Positions 37,800-46,865 of a stretch of 64,000 nt of DNA are shown one piece after another (the first letter of the stretch is position 1; every line of letters begins with the position of its first letter). Source of the DNA: Postechiella marina (lineage in GTDB: Bacteria > Bacteroidota > Bacteroidia > Flavobacteriales > Flavobacteriaceae); NCBI RefSeq assembly GCF_039538365.1, contig NZ_BAABCA010000003.1:124001-188000 (forward strand). The letters are read 5' to 3'. The notes below the pieces were generated by a model, which searched no databases, had not been told where the DNA came from, and was given only the letters and a program-made list of their open reading frames with translations. Position numbers and translations under genes: made by a program.

Positions 37800-40700
37800 A
37801 TGAAAATTAAATTTATTAGAGGCCCTATAGTCTTTAGGGAAAAATCGCTACTATTTATTATGAAAACTCTCATCTTTTTAAGTTGTGTTTTAACTTTTGG
37901 TTTTAATAGCAGGGCCAGTTTTTCGCAAAATGTAAAAATAAACATTGATAGAGATCAAAAAATATCGGTAATAGATGTTTTCGAACTCATAAAAAAAGAA
38001 ACAGACTATAGGTTTGTTTACAAAACGGAAGACTTTAAAAATGCCCCAAAAGTAGAGTTAAATAAAGGCACAATTACTGCTCATAATTTACTTACCAAAA
38101 GTTTATCTTATGGTAACTATACCTACGAGTTAACTGTTGGAAAAACCATAGTTTTAAAACATATTACGAGTGTAAATAAAAACAATTATCAGCAATTAAT
38201 AAAAGGTAATATTACAGATGTTAATGGAGCACCTCTAGTAGGAGCCAATATTATAGCAACAAACTCAAAAGGAGAAATACTGCGAGGCGCATCGTCTAAT
38301 TTTGATGGAGATTATAAAATAAGCGCTTCAAAAGGAGATATTTTAAAATTCTCTTATGTTGGTTTTATACCACAAGAAATTACAGTTACTAACCAACAAG
38401 AACTTAATGTTATTTTAAAAGAAAATGCAAATAAGCTAGACGAGGTTATTTTAAATACAGGATATCAAAAAATATCAAAAGAACGTGCTACTGGATCTTT
38501 TGAGCAATTGAATGAAAAAACATTAAGCATAAAAACATCTCAAAGTATTTTTGATAAAATTGAAGGCGAAGTTTCTGGGGTTTTATTTGACGCCGAAGAT
38601 GGGGCAACAATTAGAGGTATAAGTACAATAAACTCTGTAAACGATCCTTTAGTTGTGGTAGACGGTTTTCCTATTGAGCAAGGAATAGAAACCATAAACC
38701 CAAATGATGTTGAAACCATTACTGTTTTAAAAGATGCAGCTGCAGCTTCTATTTGGGGTATAAGAGCAGCAAACGGAGTTATAGTAATTATTACCAAAAA
38801 AGGCACTAAAAATGCTAAGCCTGCGGTTAGCTATTCAACTAGTTTTTCTATAACCAATCAATTAGATTTACACGAACAGCCATATGCAACTACAGAAAGT
38901 TTTTTAGAATTTGAAAAACACATGGCAGATAATTCTTGGAGGAACCTACCAAATGCCTTTAACTCGTCAAACATTTCAAAAGGACTAGAAACCTATCTAT
39001 CTTTAAACGAAGGGTTAATAACTAATACAGAAGCAGATGCTATTATAAACAACTTAAAAAACATTGATAGCAGAGATCAATTTGAAGATTTATTTATAGC
39101 AAATCAAACTTGGTTGCAACACAATTTAAGCATTAATGGCGGAGGCGAAAACAGCAGTTACCGTGCTTCTTTAATGTATAATCAAAATAAAAATAACGGA
39201 TCGTTTAAAAACAACGATGGCGATCAAATTGTAGCTAATATTAGCAACCAAATAAACATATCTCCAAAATTTACTTTTACTGGTAGAGTTAATTATTCGC
39301 AATCCAAATCGAAACTAAACGGACTGTCTCTTTCTAATGCTATAGGCTTAGACCAATACCAAAATATTATAGATAGCAATGGTGAGCGCTTAACACAATC
39401 TCAAGGGTTTTATCAAGAATTTAAAGACGCTAGAAGTGTAGAAAACGGATATCCTTACAACTGGGATTATAACTTATTACAAGAATTTGAAAACAAAAAT
39501 AACAGTTCTAAAAGTTCTCAAATTAGATTACAAGCTGCTTTAAATTACAAAATAACAAATCATTTATCTTTAGAAGGCAGGTACCAGTACGAAAAGGGCA
39601 TTACAGAAAATAGAAACCTTTACAACGAAAACACGTTTCAAGTAAGAAACCTAGTTAACACTTACACGACAAACACAGGAGCTAACGGAGCTTTAGTTAG
39701 TGCCATTCCAGAAGGAAGCATGTTAGATTTAAATACATATAATTCTGAATCTCAATCAGGGAGATTACAATTAAACTACAATCAATCTTTTAAAAACAAC
39801 TTACACAACATTAATGTTATTGGTGGATACGAGGTAAGAAAAGTACTTTCGGACTCAAACGGAAATAGATTATATGGTTACGACGACCAGTCGCTAAATT
39901 TTGCAAGTAATTTAAATTTTGCCGATAGATTTCCTACCGTTTACTTTTTTGGAGAAAATCAAATTCCTAACTATGCCACTATTACAGAAAACGAAAATAG
40001 ATTTATTTCGTACTACGGAAACTTTGCTTATACCTACGATAAAAAATACACCCTTACAGGAAGCACACGCTTAGACGACGCCAATTTATTTGGGGCTAGC
40101 GATAAGTATAAAAACATCCCCTTATATTCTATAGGTGGTAAATGGGCTATCCATAACGAAGATTTTTTTAGCAACAAAACAATAAACTATTTATCGCTAA
40201 GAGCAACTTATGGTAGCAATGGTAATGTAAACAATACTACAAGCCCATTTGTACAAGCAGGAATTTCTACAGACCCTTTTACTGGAGACGAATACGCTTT
40301 TATTTCTAATGTTAAAAACCCAGAATTAAGACTAGAAAAAGTCTACGTAACTAATTTAGGTTTAGACTTTGGTATGTTTAACAACAGGCTTAGTGGGTCT
40401 ATTGAATACTATAAAAGACGTAGTGAAGATTTACTATCCAATGTTATTTTCCCTTCTATTTTAGGATTTAATTCTGCTTTAATTAATGCTGGAGAAATGG
40501 AAAACAAAGGTATAGATGTTTCTTTAAAAGGTCTGGTTATTAACAAAAAAGACTTTAAATACAATACAACACTTAACCTTGGATATAATAAAAATACAGT
40601 TACAGAAGTAGATGTTCCAGAAAACACACCTTTTGCATATACTATTCTGCGTTCTCCTTTAAAAGACAAACCTTTACGCTACTTATACAGTTATCAATTT

Positions 40701-41309
40701 GAAGGTTTAAATGAAGAGGGAGACCCTTTATTTTTAAATGAAGAAGGAGAGCTAGTAAATAGAGACATCGATGTGGTTGAAGCCTTAAAATACGAAGGCA
40801 CAACAACTCCAAAAGTATATGGTGGTTGGGTTAATCAATTTTCGTACAAAGGTCTTACTTTAAGAGCTTTAACAAGTTTTAAGTTTGGTCATGTATTTAG
40901 AAACACCAACTTTATGGATTATGCAAGTCTTCCAAATGCTTTTGGTGGTAACCACTATATACATAAAGATTTTGAAAACAGATGGCAAACCCCAGGAGAC
41001 GAGTTAACTACAGATATTCCAAGGATACCAACAACAAGAACAGATGCCACTCTAGACACTTACCAAACGTATTACAAATATGGCAGTCAGCATGTAGATG
41101 ATGCTTCGCATATTCGTTTAAGAGAAGTTGTATTAGGCTATCAATTAAATGATAAAATAACCAATTTAGCAGGTTTTAAAAGACTATCTATTAGTCTTCA
41201 AGCAACAAATTTAGCCTTAATTAATTTTAACAAATGGGATGTTGATCCAGAGAGCTTAATCTTTAAAATAAGACCAACATTTACCCTAAGTTTAAATGCT
41301 AATTTCTAA
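37800..41309 (+). CDS. SusC/RagA TonB-dependent transporter with STN signalling domain (module 2)
   Basis: A 1169-residue outer-membrane importer. After a signal peptide ending near residue 43 (RASFSQ) it has an STN domain (about 45-125, ISVIDVFELIKKETDYRFVY). A carboxypeptidase-regulatory-like domain follows (about 138-215, GNITDVNGAPLVGANIIA). The plug contains PLVVVDGFPIEQGIETINPN and AAAASIWGIRAANGVIVI, and the C-terminal barrel ends RPTFTLSLNANF. The N-terminal leader (MKIKFIRGP, FREKSLLFIM) parallels that of the module 1 SusC. The 14-base overlap seen with the longest form of the next gene vanishes if SusD starts at its signal peptide. Confidence 0.95.
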   Translation: MKIKFIRGPIVFREKSLLFIMKTLIFLSCVLTFGFNSRASFSQNVKINIDRDQKISVIDVFELIKKETDYRFVYKTEDFKNAPKVELNKGTITAHNLLTKSLSYGNYTYELTVGKTIVLKHITSVNKNNYQQLIKGNITDVNGAPLVGANIIATNSKGEILRGASSNFDGDYKISASKGDILKFSYVGFIPQEITVTNQQELNVILKENANKLDEVILNTGYQKISKERATGSFEQLNEKTLSIKTSQSIFDKIEGEVSGVLFDAEDGATIRGISTINSVNDPLVVVDGFPIEQGIETINPNDVETITVLKDAAAASIWGIRAANGVIVIITKKGTKNAKPAVSYSTSFSITNQLDLHEQPYATTESFLEFEKHMADNSWRNLPNAFNSSNISKGLETYLSLNEGLITNTEADAIINNLKNIDSRDQFEDLFIANQTWLQHNLSINGGGENSSYRASLMYNQNKNNGSFKNNDGDQIVANISNQINISPKFTFTGRVNYSQSKSKLNGLSLSNAIGLDQYQNIIDSNGERLTQSQGFYQEFKDARSVENGYPYNWDYNLLQEFENKNNSSKSSQIRLQAALNYKITNHLSLEGRYQYEKGITENRNLYNENTFQVRNLVNTYTTNTGANGALVSAIPEGSMLDLNTYNSESQSGRLQLNYNQSFKNNLHNINVIGGYEVRKVLSDSNGNRLYGYDDQSLNFASNLNFADRFPTVYFFGENQIPNYATITENENRFISYYGNFAYTYDKKYTLTGSTRLDDANLFGASDKYKNIPLYSIGGKWAIHNEDFFSNKTINYLSLRATYGSNGNVNNTTSPFVQAGISTDPFTGDEYAFISNVKNPELRLEKVYVTNLGLDFGMFNNRLSGSIEYYKRRSEDLLSNVIFPSILGFNSALINAGEMENKGIDVSLKGLVINKKDFKYNTTLNLGYNKNTVTEVDVPENTPFAYTILRSPLKDKPLRYLYSYQFEGLNEEGDPLFLNEEGELVNRDIDVVEALKYEGTTTPKVYGGWVNQFSYKGLTLRALTSFKFGHVFRNTNFMDYASLPNAFGGNHYIHKDFENRWQTPGDELTTDIPRIPTTRTDATLDTYQTYYKYGSQHVDDASHIRLREVVLGYQLNDKITNLAGFKRLSISLQATNLALINFNKWDVDPESLIFKIRPTFTLSLNANF

Positions 41310-41319
41310 AATGTTAATT

Positions 41320-42735
41320 ATGAAAAATACACTATATATACTATCACTTATATTACTAATGTTTTCTTGCGACAGAGAAGATTATTTAGATATTCAACCA
41401 AAAGGTCAAGTAATTCCTAGTAAAATTAACGATTATAGATTGCTTTTAGATCAAACCGAAGTATTTGGAAACACTCAAGGTTTACAAGTCATATCTCCTG
41501 GATTTGTAAATAGTTTTTCTAATAACGAATTAACTAGCGATGATGTTATGATAACAGACAATCTTATAAGTTTTTTTCCAGACGGAGTTGCATCAACAAA
41601 TACGTATACATGGAACGATAATATTTATACTGAAGCCGAAGAAGATGGCGATTGGCAAACCTTATATGGCCAAATATATGTATCTAACATTATTATTAAA
41701 GATGCTCCCAATGCCAGCGATGGTACTTTAGAAGACAAGCTCGCTTTAAAGGCAGAAGCACAAGCACACAGAGCATTTGCTTATTTTTCTTTAGTTAATT
41801 TATATGCACCACATTATAACGCAGCAACCGCAAACACAGATCTTAGCATACCTTTACGCTTAAACACAGAACTTATTGGTATAGACTTTCCTCGTGCAAC
41901 TGTAAGCGATGTTTACGATGTAATTTTAGATGATTTAACAGAAGCTGTAACATACTTACCAAATACACCAGAATTAATTCATCGCCCATCAAAAGCGGGA
42001 GCATATAGTCTTTTAGCTCGTATATATTTATACATGGGAGATTTTGAAAATGCTAGAGACGCTGCCAATAATGCATTGACACTAAATAATACACTAGTAG
42101 ACTTTAATACGTTTCCAGATTGGTTTTTCCCAGGCATAGCTAGTCCAGGAGATATTCCTCAAGAAGATCCAGAAATTATTTGGCATAAAGCATCAAGCGG
42201 AACATACAGTACAACAATTGCTTCTGATGATTATTTAAATTTATTAGAACCTAACGACCAAAGAAGACGTTTGTTTGGCCCACCTTCACTATTTGGCTTA
42301 TCTGGCACAGAACAAATATATGCTATGGGATTTGCTAGAGGTTTTAAGCCTATTGGCCCTTCTACTGCCGAAATGTTTTTAACCAGAGCAGAGTGCTATG
42401 CAAGATTAAACCAAGTAAACTTAGCTGTTAATGATTTGAATACATTACGAGAAAAAAGAATGGATACCGATACCTTCACCCCAATAACAGCCACAGATCA
42501 AAACGAGGTTTTAGCTTTGGTTAAAAAAGAAAGAAGGCTAGAGTTGTTTATGAAAGGCCATCGTTTATTCGATTTAAAACGCTACAACGTATACGACACA
42601 CCAAAAATAGACCTTACACACACCTATAATGGCAATACATTTACTTTGCCTGCCAACAGTAAAAACTGGGCTTTACCTATAGCCAAAAAGTACATCTTAC
42701 AAAACCCAGAAATAGGAGATAACATAAGAGATTAA
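41320..42735 (+). CDS. SusD/RagB family substrate-binding lipoprotein (module 2)
   Basis: A 471-residue SusD lipoprotein. I start it at ATG 41320 because this opens the signal peptide MKNTLYILSLILLMFSC with lipid-attachment Cys17. The longer form from 41296 would overlap SusC and add eight unlikely residues. SusD features are REDYLDIQPKGQVIPSK after the cysteine, the helical pairs LKAEAQAHRAFAYFSLVNLY and AYSLLARIYLYMGDFENA, and C-terminal VKKERRLELFMKGHRLFDLK. It should lid the SusC of module 2. It is shorter than the module 1 SusD and only distantly similar, so the two modules likely bind different ligands. Confidence 0.93.
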   Translation: MKNTLYILSLILLMFSCDREDYLDIQPKGQVIPSKINDYRLLLDQTEVFGNTQGLQVISPGFVNSFSNNELTSDDVMITDNLISFFPDGVASTNTYTWNDNIYTEAEEDGDWQTLYGQIYVSNIIIKDAPNASDGTLEDKLALKAEAQAHRAFAYFSLVNLYAPHYNAATANTDLSIPLRLNTELIGIDFPRATVSDVYDVILDDLTEAVTYLPNTPELIHRPSKAGAYSLLARIYLYMGDFENARDAANNALTLNNTLVDFNTFPDWFFPGIASPGDIPQEDPEIIWHKASSGTYSTTIASDDYLNLLEPNDQRRRLFGPPSLFGLSGTEQIYAMGFARGFKPIGPSTAEMFLTRAECYARLNQVNLAVNDLNTLREKRMDTDTFTPITATDQNEVLALVKKERRLELFMKGHRLFDLKRYNVYDTPKIDLTHTYNGNTFTLPANSKNWALPIAKKYILQNPEIGDNIRD

Positions 42736-42764
42736 AACAAGTTTTTATAAGCTTATTTAAAACT

Positions 42765-42796
42765 AAAAAGCTAGATAATTTTACCTCTAGCTTTTT
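42765..42796 (+). terminator. Terminator after SusD (module 2)
   Basis: AAAAAGCTAGA and TCTAGCTTTTT form a perfect 11-bp stem with a 10-nt loop. Confidence 0.85.
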
Positions 42797-42850
42797 AGTC
42801 TATTAACAAACCTTTTGGTGTATCAAAACATCACACTATCAAATTTTACC

Positions 42851-43924
42851 ATGAAAAAAACAAAATTCATTTTAATTATTGCTACCCTAGTTTTAAGTGC
42901 TTGCAATAATGCAGAAAATAAAAAACCAGACACTTGTAAGCTCAATATTAATGTAGATGGATCTAGCAATGGTATTTTAACCATAGCACCTTACCAGCGT
43001 GTAGAAACTAAGGAGGCTTATAATAAATTTACCATTAAAGATTCTATTAAACAAAAAACAACCACCATAGAAATAGATACTGTAAAAGCAATAAGAAGAA
43101 TATCTATTAATTACAATAATAAAACCTACCAAACAGAAATTTTTACTGGCCCGGGCGAATTTAATCTATCTATAATAAACGATAGTCTTATAGTAAAAGG
43201 CACACCAAAGCATAAGGAGTTTATTAAAATTAAAGAAACGCTTGGCCTATCTAAAATGGAACGTTTAAGGTATAAAAAAGACTTAACTCCAGAAGAAGAA
43301 AACTTTAAAACCAGCTTTGCTTCAAACCTTATAGAAACAATTAAAAAGCACCCAAAAAACATTGCTTTAGCTCAAACAGCATATAGTCAATTTTGGGGAG
43401 CAGATGCAAAAACTTTAGATACGGTTTTAAATAGTTTTGACAGCAGTTTACACACCAATTATTTTGTTGCACCCCTTGTAGAAAGAAGAAAAAATTTAGA
43501 TTTAGTAGCTGTTGGTATGCCTGCACCAACATTTACACTTAAAAGTTATGATAATAAAGATGTGTCTTTAACAGACTACAAAGGCAAGTATTTACTAATC
43601 GATTTTTGGGCATATTGGTGCGGACCATGTATAAAAGGTTTTCCTGAATTAAAAGAAATAAGAGAAACTTATACAGAAGACCAACTATCTATTTTAAGCA
43701 TAAGTACAGATAAAAATTATGATAAGTGGATTGAAGCTGTAGACAAACATAAATTACCGTGGACACAAGTTATTGATGATGCTAAACTACCTGTAAGTAT
43801 TGGTAGTAAATATACTGTAATTGCAATTCCGCATTTAATATTAATATCTCCAGAAGGTAACATTGTTTACAAACATAAATATACAGATAGCCTAACAGAA
43901 GAGTTAAAGAAAATATTAAATTAA
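42851..43924 (+). CDS. TlpA-like thioredoxin lipoprotein
   Basis: A 357-residue lipoprotein. ATG 42851 opens MKKTKFILIIATLVLSAC (Cys18), whereas the frame upstream to 42815 lacks a sensible leader. The DUF4369-like N-terminal part (about 28-125) is followed by a linker and a thioredoxin domain with WAYWCGPC (C257, C260) and IAIPHLILISPEG. A tyrosine replaces the usual alanine/threonine before WC. It pairs with the following gene (14-bp gap) and probably forms a two-gene unit after the SusD terminator. I see no clear ECF-type motif in front of it. Confidence 0.9.
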   Translation: MKKTKFILIIATLVLSACNNAENKKPDTCKLNINVDGSSNGILTIAPYQRVETKEAYNKFTIKDSIKQKTTTIEIDTVKAIRRISINYNNKTYQTEIFTGPGEFNLSIINDSLIVKGTPKHKEFIKIKETLGLSKMERLRYKKDLTPEEENFKTSFASNLIETIKKHPKNIALAQTAYSQFWGADAKTLDTVLNSFDSSLHTNYFVAPLVERRKNLDLVAVGMPAPTFTLKSYDNKDVSLTDYKGKYLLIDFWAYWCGPCIKGFPELKEIRETYTEDQLSILSISTDKNYDKWIEAVDKHKLPWTQVIDDAKLPVSIGSKYTVIAIPHLILISPEGNIVYKHKYTDSLTEELKKILN

Positions 43925-43938
43925 TACCCCTTTTATTT

Positions 43939-45354
43939 ATGAAGAATATTATTTTAATAACTAGCTTAATATTAAGTTTGGTTGGCTGTAAAGAAAACTC
44001 TCCTAAAACTACAGATTACGTTATAATTTCTGGAACAATAACCAATTCAAGCTCAAAAACAATAGAGCTAAAGAATAGTATAATGTTTGATGTAGACCCT
44101 AACCCTAAACACACTATTAATCTTTCAGAAAATGGTTCTTTTAGAGATACTCTTAATGTAATGGATGGGCATTTTTACTTTATAGAAGGTAAAAACATTA
44201 CATCATTATATCTTTATAAAGGTGTAGACATCAATATCTCTTATAATGCCACAAACTTTGAAAGTTCAATAAAGTTAACAGGAGAAGGCGCTCCAGTTTC
44301 AAAATATCTGTTAAAAAAAGAAAGAATTATTAAAAAAGCCTATGGTAGAACAGGAGAAGATGCTCAAAACTCTAAAAATATATTTGACAATATAGAGGCA
44401 GACTTTATAACCAAAATAGATGATATAAAAACTGAAATGGAAATTGCCTTATCGGAAACCCAAAATATTCCTGAAGAGATAAGAGCTAAAGAACAAAAAG
44501 ACATCCATTATCAATATATAGATTTTATTTCAAGATATAAAAGTGTTTACCCATACATCAGCAAAGACTCTACATATATCCCATCTAAATCATTTACAAA
44601 AGCATTAGATGAATTAACTTATGATAGAGTAGAAGATTTCATGCAATCAAGTCTTTACCAATATGCATTATTTAATCACTTTAAAGATATTGCAGTAAAA
44701 AACACAGAGGAATCCTACCCTACAGACATGGAGTTTTTAAATGTATTTAATACCGTGCCCAATGAAGTTATTAAAAATAAAATGCTGTATTTTGAAACAA
44801 ACACAAGGTTACCTAGAAAAGATGATTTAACTGAAATTTATAATTTCTTTATGAATAACTCTACAGATACATTTGATAAAGAAAGAATAACAAATTTGTA
44901 TAATGAGTTAAAAGTATTAAGTAAGGGAGCCCCATCACCTACATTTGAAAACTATGAGAACCATGCAGGAGACACTAACTCTTTATCAGATTTTAAAGGT
45001 AAATATGTTTATATAGATATTTGGGCTACTTGGTGCGGACCATGTAAATATGAAATTCCTTTTTTAGAGAAAATAGAAAAAGAATATAATGATAAAAACA
45101 TAGCTTTTATTAGTATATCTGTAGACACTAAAAAAGCCTATAGTGCATGGAAAAATATGGTAACAAACGATAATATGAAAGGCATTCAGCTTTTAGCAGA
45201 TAAAGCTTTTAAATCTAAGTTTGTTAAAGATTATAAGGTAAATGGCATTCCAAAATTTATTCTAATAGATCCTGCTGGTAATATTGTGAGTTCTAATGCT
45301 CCAAGACCTTCTAGTGATAACATTAAACCCTTTTTAAACAAACTATTAAACTAA
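43939..45354 (+). CDS. Large TlpA-like thioredoxin lipoprotein
   Basis: A 471-residue lipoprotein (lipobox SLVGC, Cys17, then KENSPK). The N-terminal DUF4369-like domain (about 28-115) is followed by an unusually long helical middle (about 120-325), then a thioredoxin domain with WATWCGPC (C366, C369) and NGIPKFILIDPAG. Its ending APRPSSDNIKPFLNK and its SVDTKKAYSAWKNMV stretch match the dsbD-coupled lipoprotein at 27682. The two are thus orthologue-like parts of the two modules, but this one has about 140 more residues in the middle. The CKE start again fits a possible surface-export signal. Confidence 0.9.
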   Translation: MKNIILITSLILSLVGCKENSPKTTDYVIISGTITNSSSKTIELKNSIMFDVDPNPKHTINLSENGSFRDTLNVMDGHFYFIEGKNITSLYLYKGVDINISYNATNFESSIKLTGEGAPVSKYLLKKERIIKKAYGRTGEDAQNSKNIFDNIEADFITKIDDIKTEMEIALSETQNIPEEIRAKEQKDIHYQYIDFISRYKSVYPYISKDSTYIPSKSFTKALDELTYDRVEDFMQSSLYQYALFNHFKDIAVKNTEESYPTDMEFLNVFNTVPNEVIKNKMLYFETNTRLPRKDDLTEIYNFFMNNSTDTFDKERITNLYNELKVLSKGAPSPTFENYENHAGDTNSLSDFKGKYVYIDIWATWCGPCKYEIPFLEKIEKEYNDKNIAFISISVDTKKAYSAWKNMVTNDNMKGIQLLADKAFKSKFVKDYKVNGIPKFILIDPAGNIVSSNAPRPSSDNIKPFLNKLLN

Positions 45355-45422
45355 CATAGTTTACTTATTTCTTTTTCTGTATAACGCAGGTACTCATCTT
45401 GTCATAAAAAGCCTTTTAAACT

Positions 45423-45466
45423 TTAACTTTTTGTTAGTAATGGTAATTATAATTTTTAAAGTCTTA
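45423..45466 (+). promoter_or_regulatory. Degenerate candidate ECF promoter upstream of thioredoxin-fold protein
   Basis: TTAAC (45423-45427), 11 nt, AATGG (45439-45443, in place of AGGGG), 20 nt, TTA within GTCTTA (45461-45466). The spacings match the other sites although the middle box is weak. Confidence 0.4.
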
Positions 45467-45498
45467 AGGCATGTAAAACAACTTAAAATATTAAACCA

Positions 45499-46707
45499 AT
45501 GAAAAAAGTAGTCGTATTAATAATTTTCACCTTCATTTCAACAGCATCATTTTCTCAAGGCATATCTTTTGAACATGGTACATTTAAAGAAGCTATCGAA
45601 AAAGCAAAAAAAGAAAACAAATTGGTATTCATGGACTGTTACACAACTTGGTGTGGCCCTTGCAAATGGATGAGCAAAGAAATTTTTCCTCAAAAAGAAG
45701 TTGGCGATTTTTTTAATGACAACTTTATTAGTATTAAAGTAGACATGGAAAAAGGAGAAGGTATTGCCTTAAATAGCAAATATGGAATAAAAGCTTACCC
45801 TACTCTACTTTTTATAGATGGTAATGGTAACGAAGTACATAAACTAGTGGGAGGATTAAAAGCTCCAGATTTAATTGAAGGTGCTAAATCTGCATTAAAT
45901 CCTAACTTAAGAATAAGTTCGCTTAAAGCAAAATACGACAGTGGAAATAAAGACCCTGAATTTTTAATGTCCTACTTATCTGCTTTAAAAAAACAGCATG
46001 ACAGCAAAAATATGGCTACTGTTGCTAAAGAAATTATTAAGCAGTCTGATTTAGAAAAATTTATGACTAAAGATTTATTTTTTGTAATCTCTGCTGCCAA
46101 TTATGCATACAATACTAAGGCATTTAACTACCTATTAAAAAATAAAAAAAAGGTAAAAGAAATAACTGAACCTTTTGAATATGGTACCGTTTTCTATTCA
46201 CCTATTTACGTTCATTTACAAGAATACGCAACAAAATGCAAAAGCATTAAAGAACTTAACAAAGAAGTAGATAGATGTGTCAAACCTTTTGGCATCAATG
46301 AATTTGGAGATATAAAAATGAGTTTAAGTTATAACTATTACCTTGCTAATAACCAATTGCAAACTTGGTATGATAATAAAATAAAAGATGCAGAAACTCT
46401 AAAAGGAGACCAAAGATACATTCATAATTATTATAACATTTGCGATGAGATTTTAAGATCTCCAAAACTATCTAAATCTACAGAGATTATAGACAACTTC
46501 ATTAAAATAGCTGTAAATTTTGCTGCAGATAAAGAGAATGGTATTATTATGGGAAACCTTATGTTGGCTAAACTTTATTTACATACAAAAGAGAAAGAAA
46601 AGGCTAAAAATAGCTTTAATGTTTTTTTTGAAGAAAACGCAAAATCTGGAGGAGTAAACGATCATCCATCTGTAACGAATCTTAAAACAGCTATTTACAA
46701 CCTATAA
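45499..46707 (+). CDS. Secreted thioredoxin-fold protein with helical C-terminal domain
   Basis: A 402-residue periplasmic protein with signal peptide 1-19 (ending ASFSQ). The thioredoxin-like domain comes first (about 20-135), unlike in the TlpA proteins, with DCYTTWCGPCKWM (C52, C55) and cis-proline GIKAYPTLLFIDGNG. The remaining 260 residues are helical and repeat-like (TPR-type feel: AKLYLHTKEKEKAKNSFNVF) and probably bind a partner. This arrangement is found in Bacteroidota DUF255/thioredoxin-7-like proteins. Its reductase partner is likely the DsbD in module 1. It is the last gene of the redox-rich stretch and ends at a strong terminator. Confidence 0.88.
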   Translation: MKKVVVLIIFTFISTASFSQGISFEHGTFKEAIEKAKKENKLVFMDCYTTWCGPCKWMSKEIFPQKEVGDFFNDNFISIKVDMEKGEGIALNSKYGIKAYPTLLFIDGNGNEVHKLVGGLKAPDLIEGAKSALNPNLRISSLKAKYDSGNKDPEFLMSYLSALKKQHDSKNMATVAKEIIKQSDLEKFMTKDLFFVISAANYAYNTKAFNYLLKNKKKVKEITEPFEYGTVFYSPIYVHLQEYATKCKSIKELNKEVDRCVKPFGINEFGDIKMSLSYNYYLANNQLQTWYDNKIKDAETLKGDQRYIHNYYNICDEILRSPKLSKSTEIIDNFIKIAVNFAADKENGIIMGNLMLAKLYLHTKEKEKAKNSFNVFFEENAKSGGVNDHPSVTNLKTAIYNL

Positions 46708-46732
46708 AAGCTCTATATAAAAAGTACAAGAC

Positions 46733-46763
46733 TAAAAACCACGCTATTAGCGTGGTTTTTTTG
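46733..46763. terminator. Bidirectional terminator between convergent genes
   Basis: ACCACGC-TATTA-GCGTGGT has A-runs before and T-runs after, and serves the thioredoxin-fold gene (+) and the pyrophosphatase (-). Confidence 0.9.
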
Positions 46764-46865
46764 TTACTTAATTTGAATTAGTCATAATAAAAAAAGTTAA
46801 TTACTTTTTATAAAGTTTGTTTAATTTAAAAGCATTTGTATTTGTAATAGCATCATCATGCAACG

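Noticed and set aside
41296..41319. Longer start for the module 2 SusD overlapping SusC
   Set aside because: Extra residues MLISKMLI precede a complete lipoprotein signal that starts at ATG 41320.
42803..42838. TTAAC ahead of the TlpA-like gene at 42851 as a ninth ECF-type site
   Set aside because: No AGGGG-like box follows at 8 or 11 nt (TGGTG or TGTAT instead), and no TA box falls at 19-21 nt.
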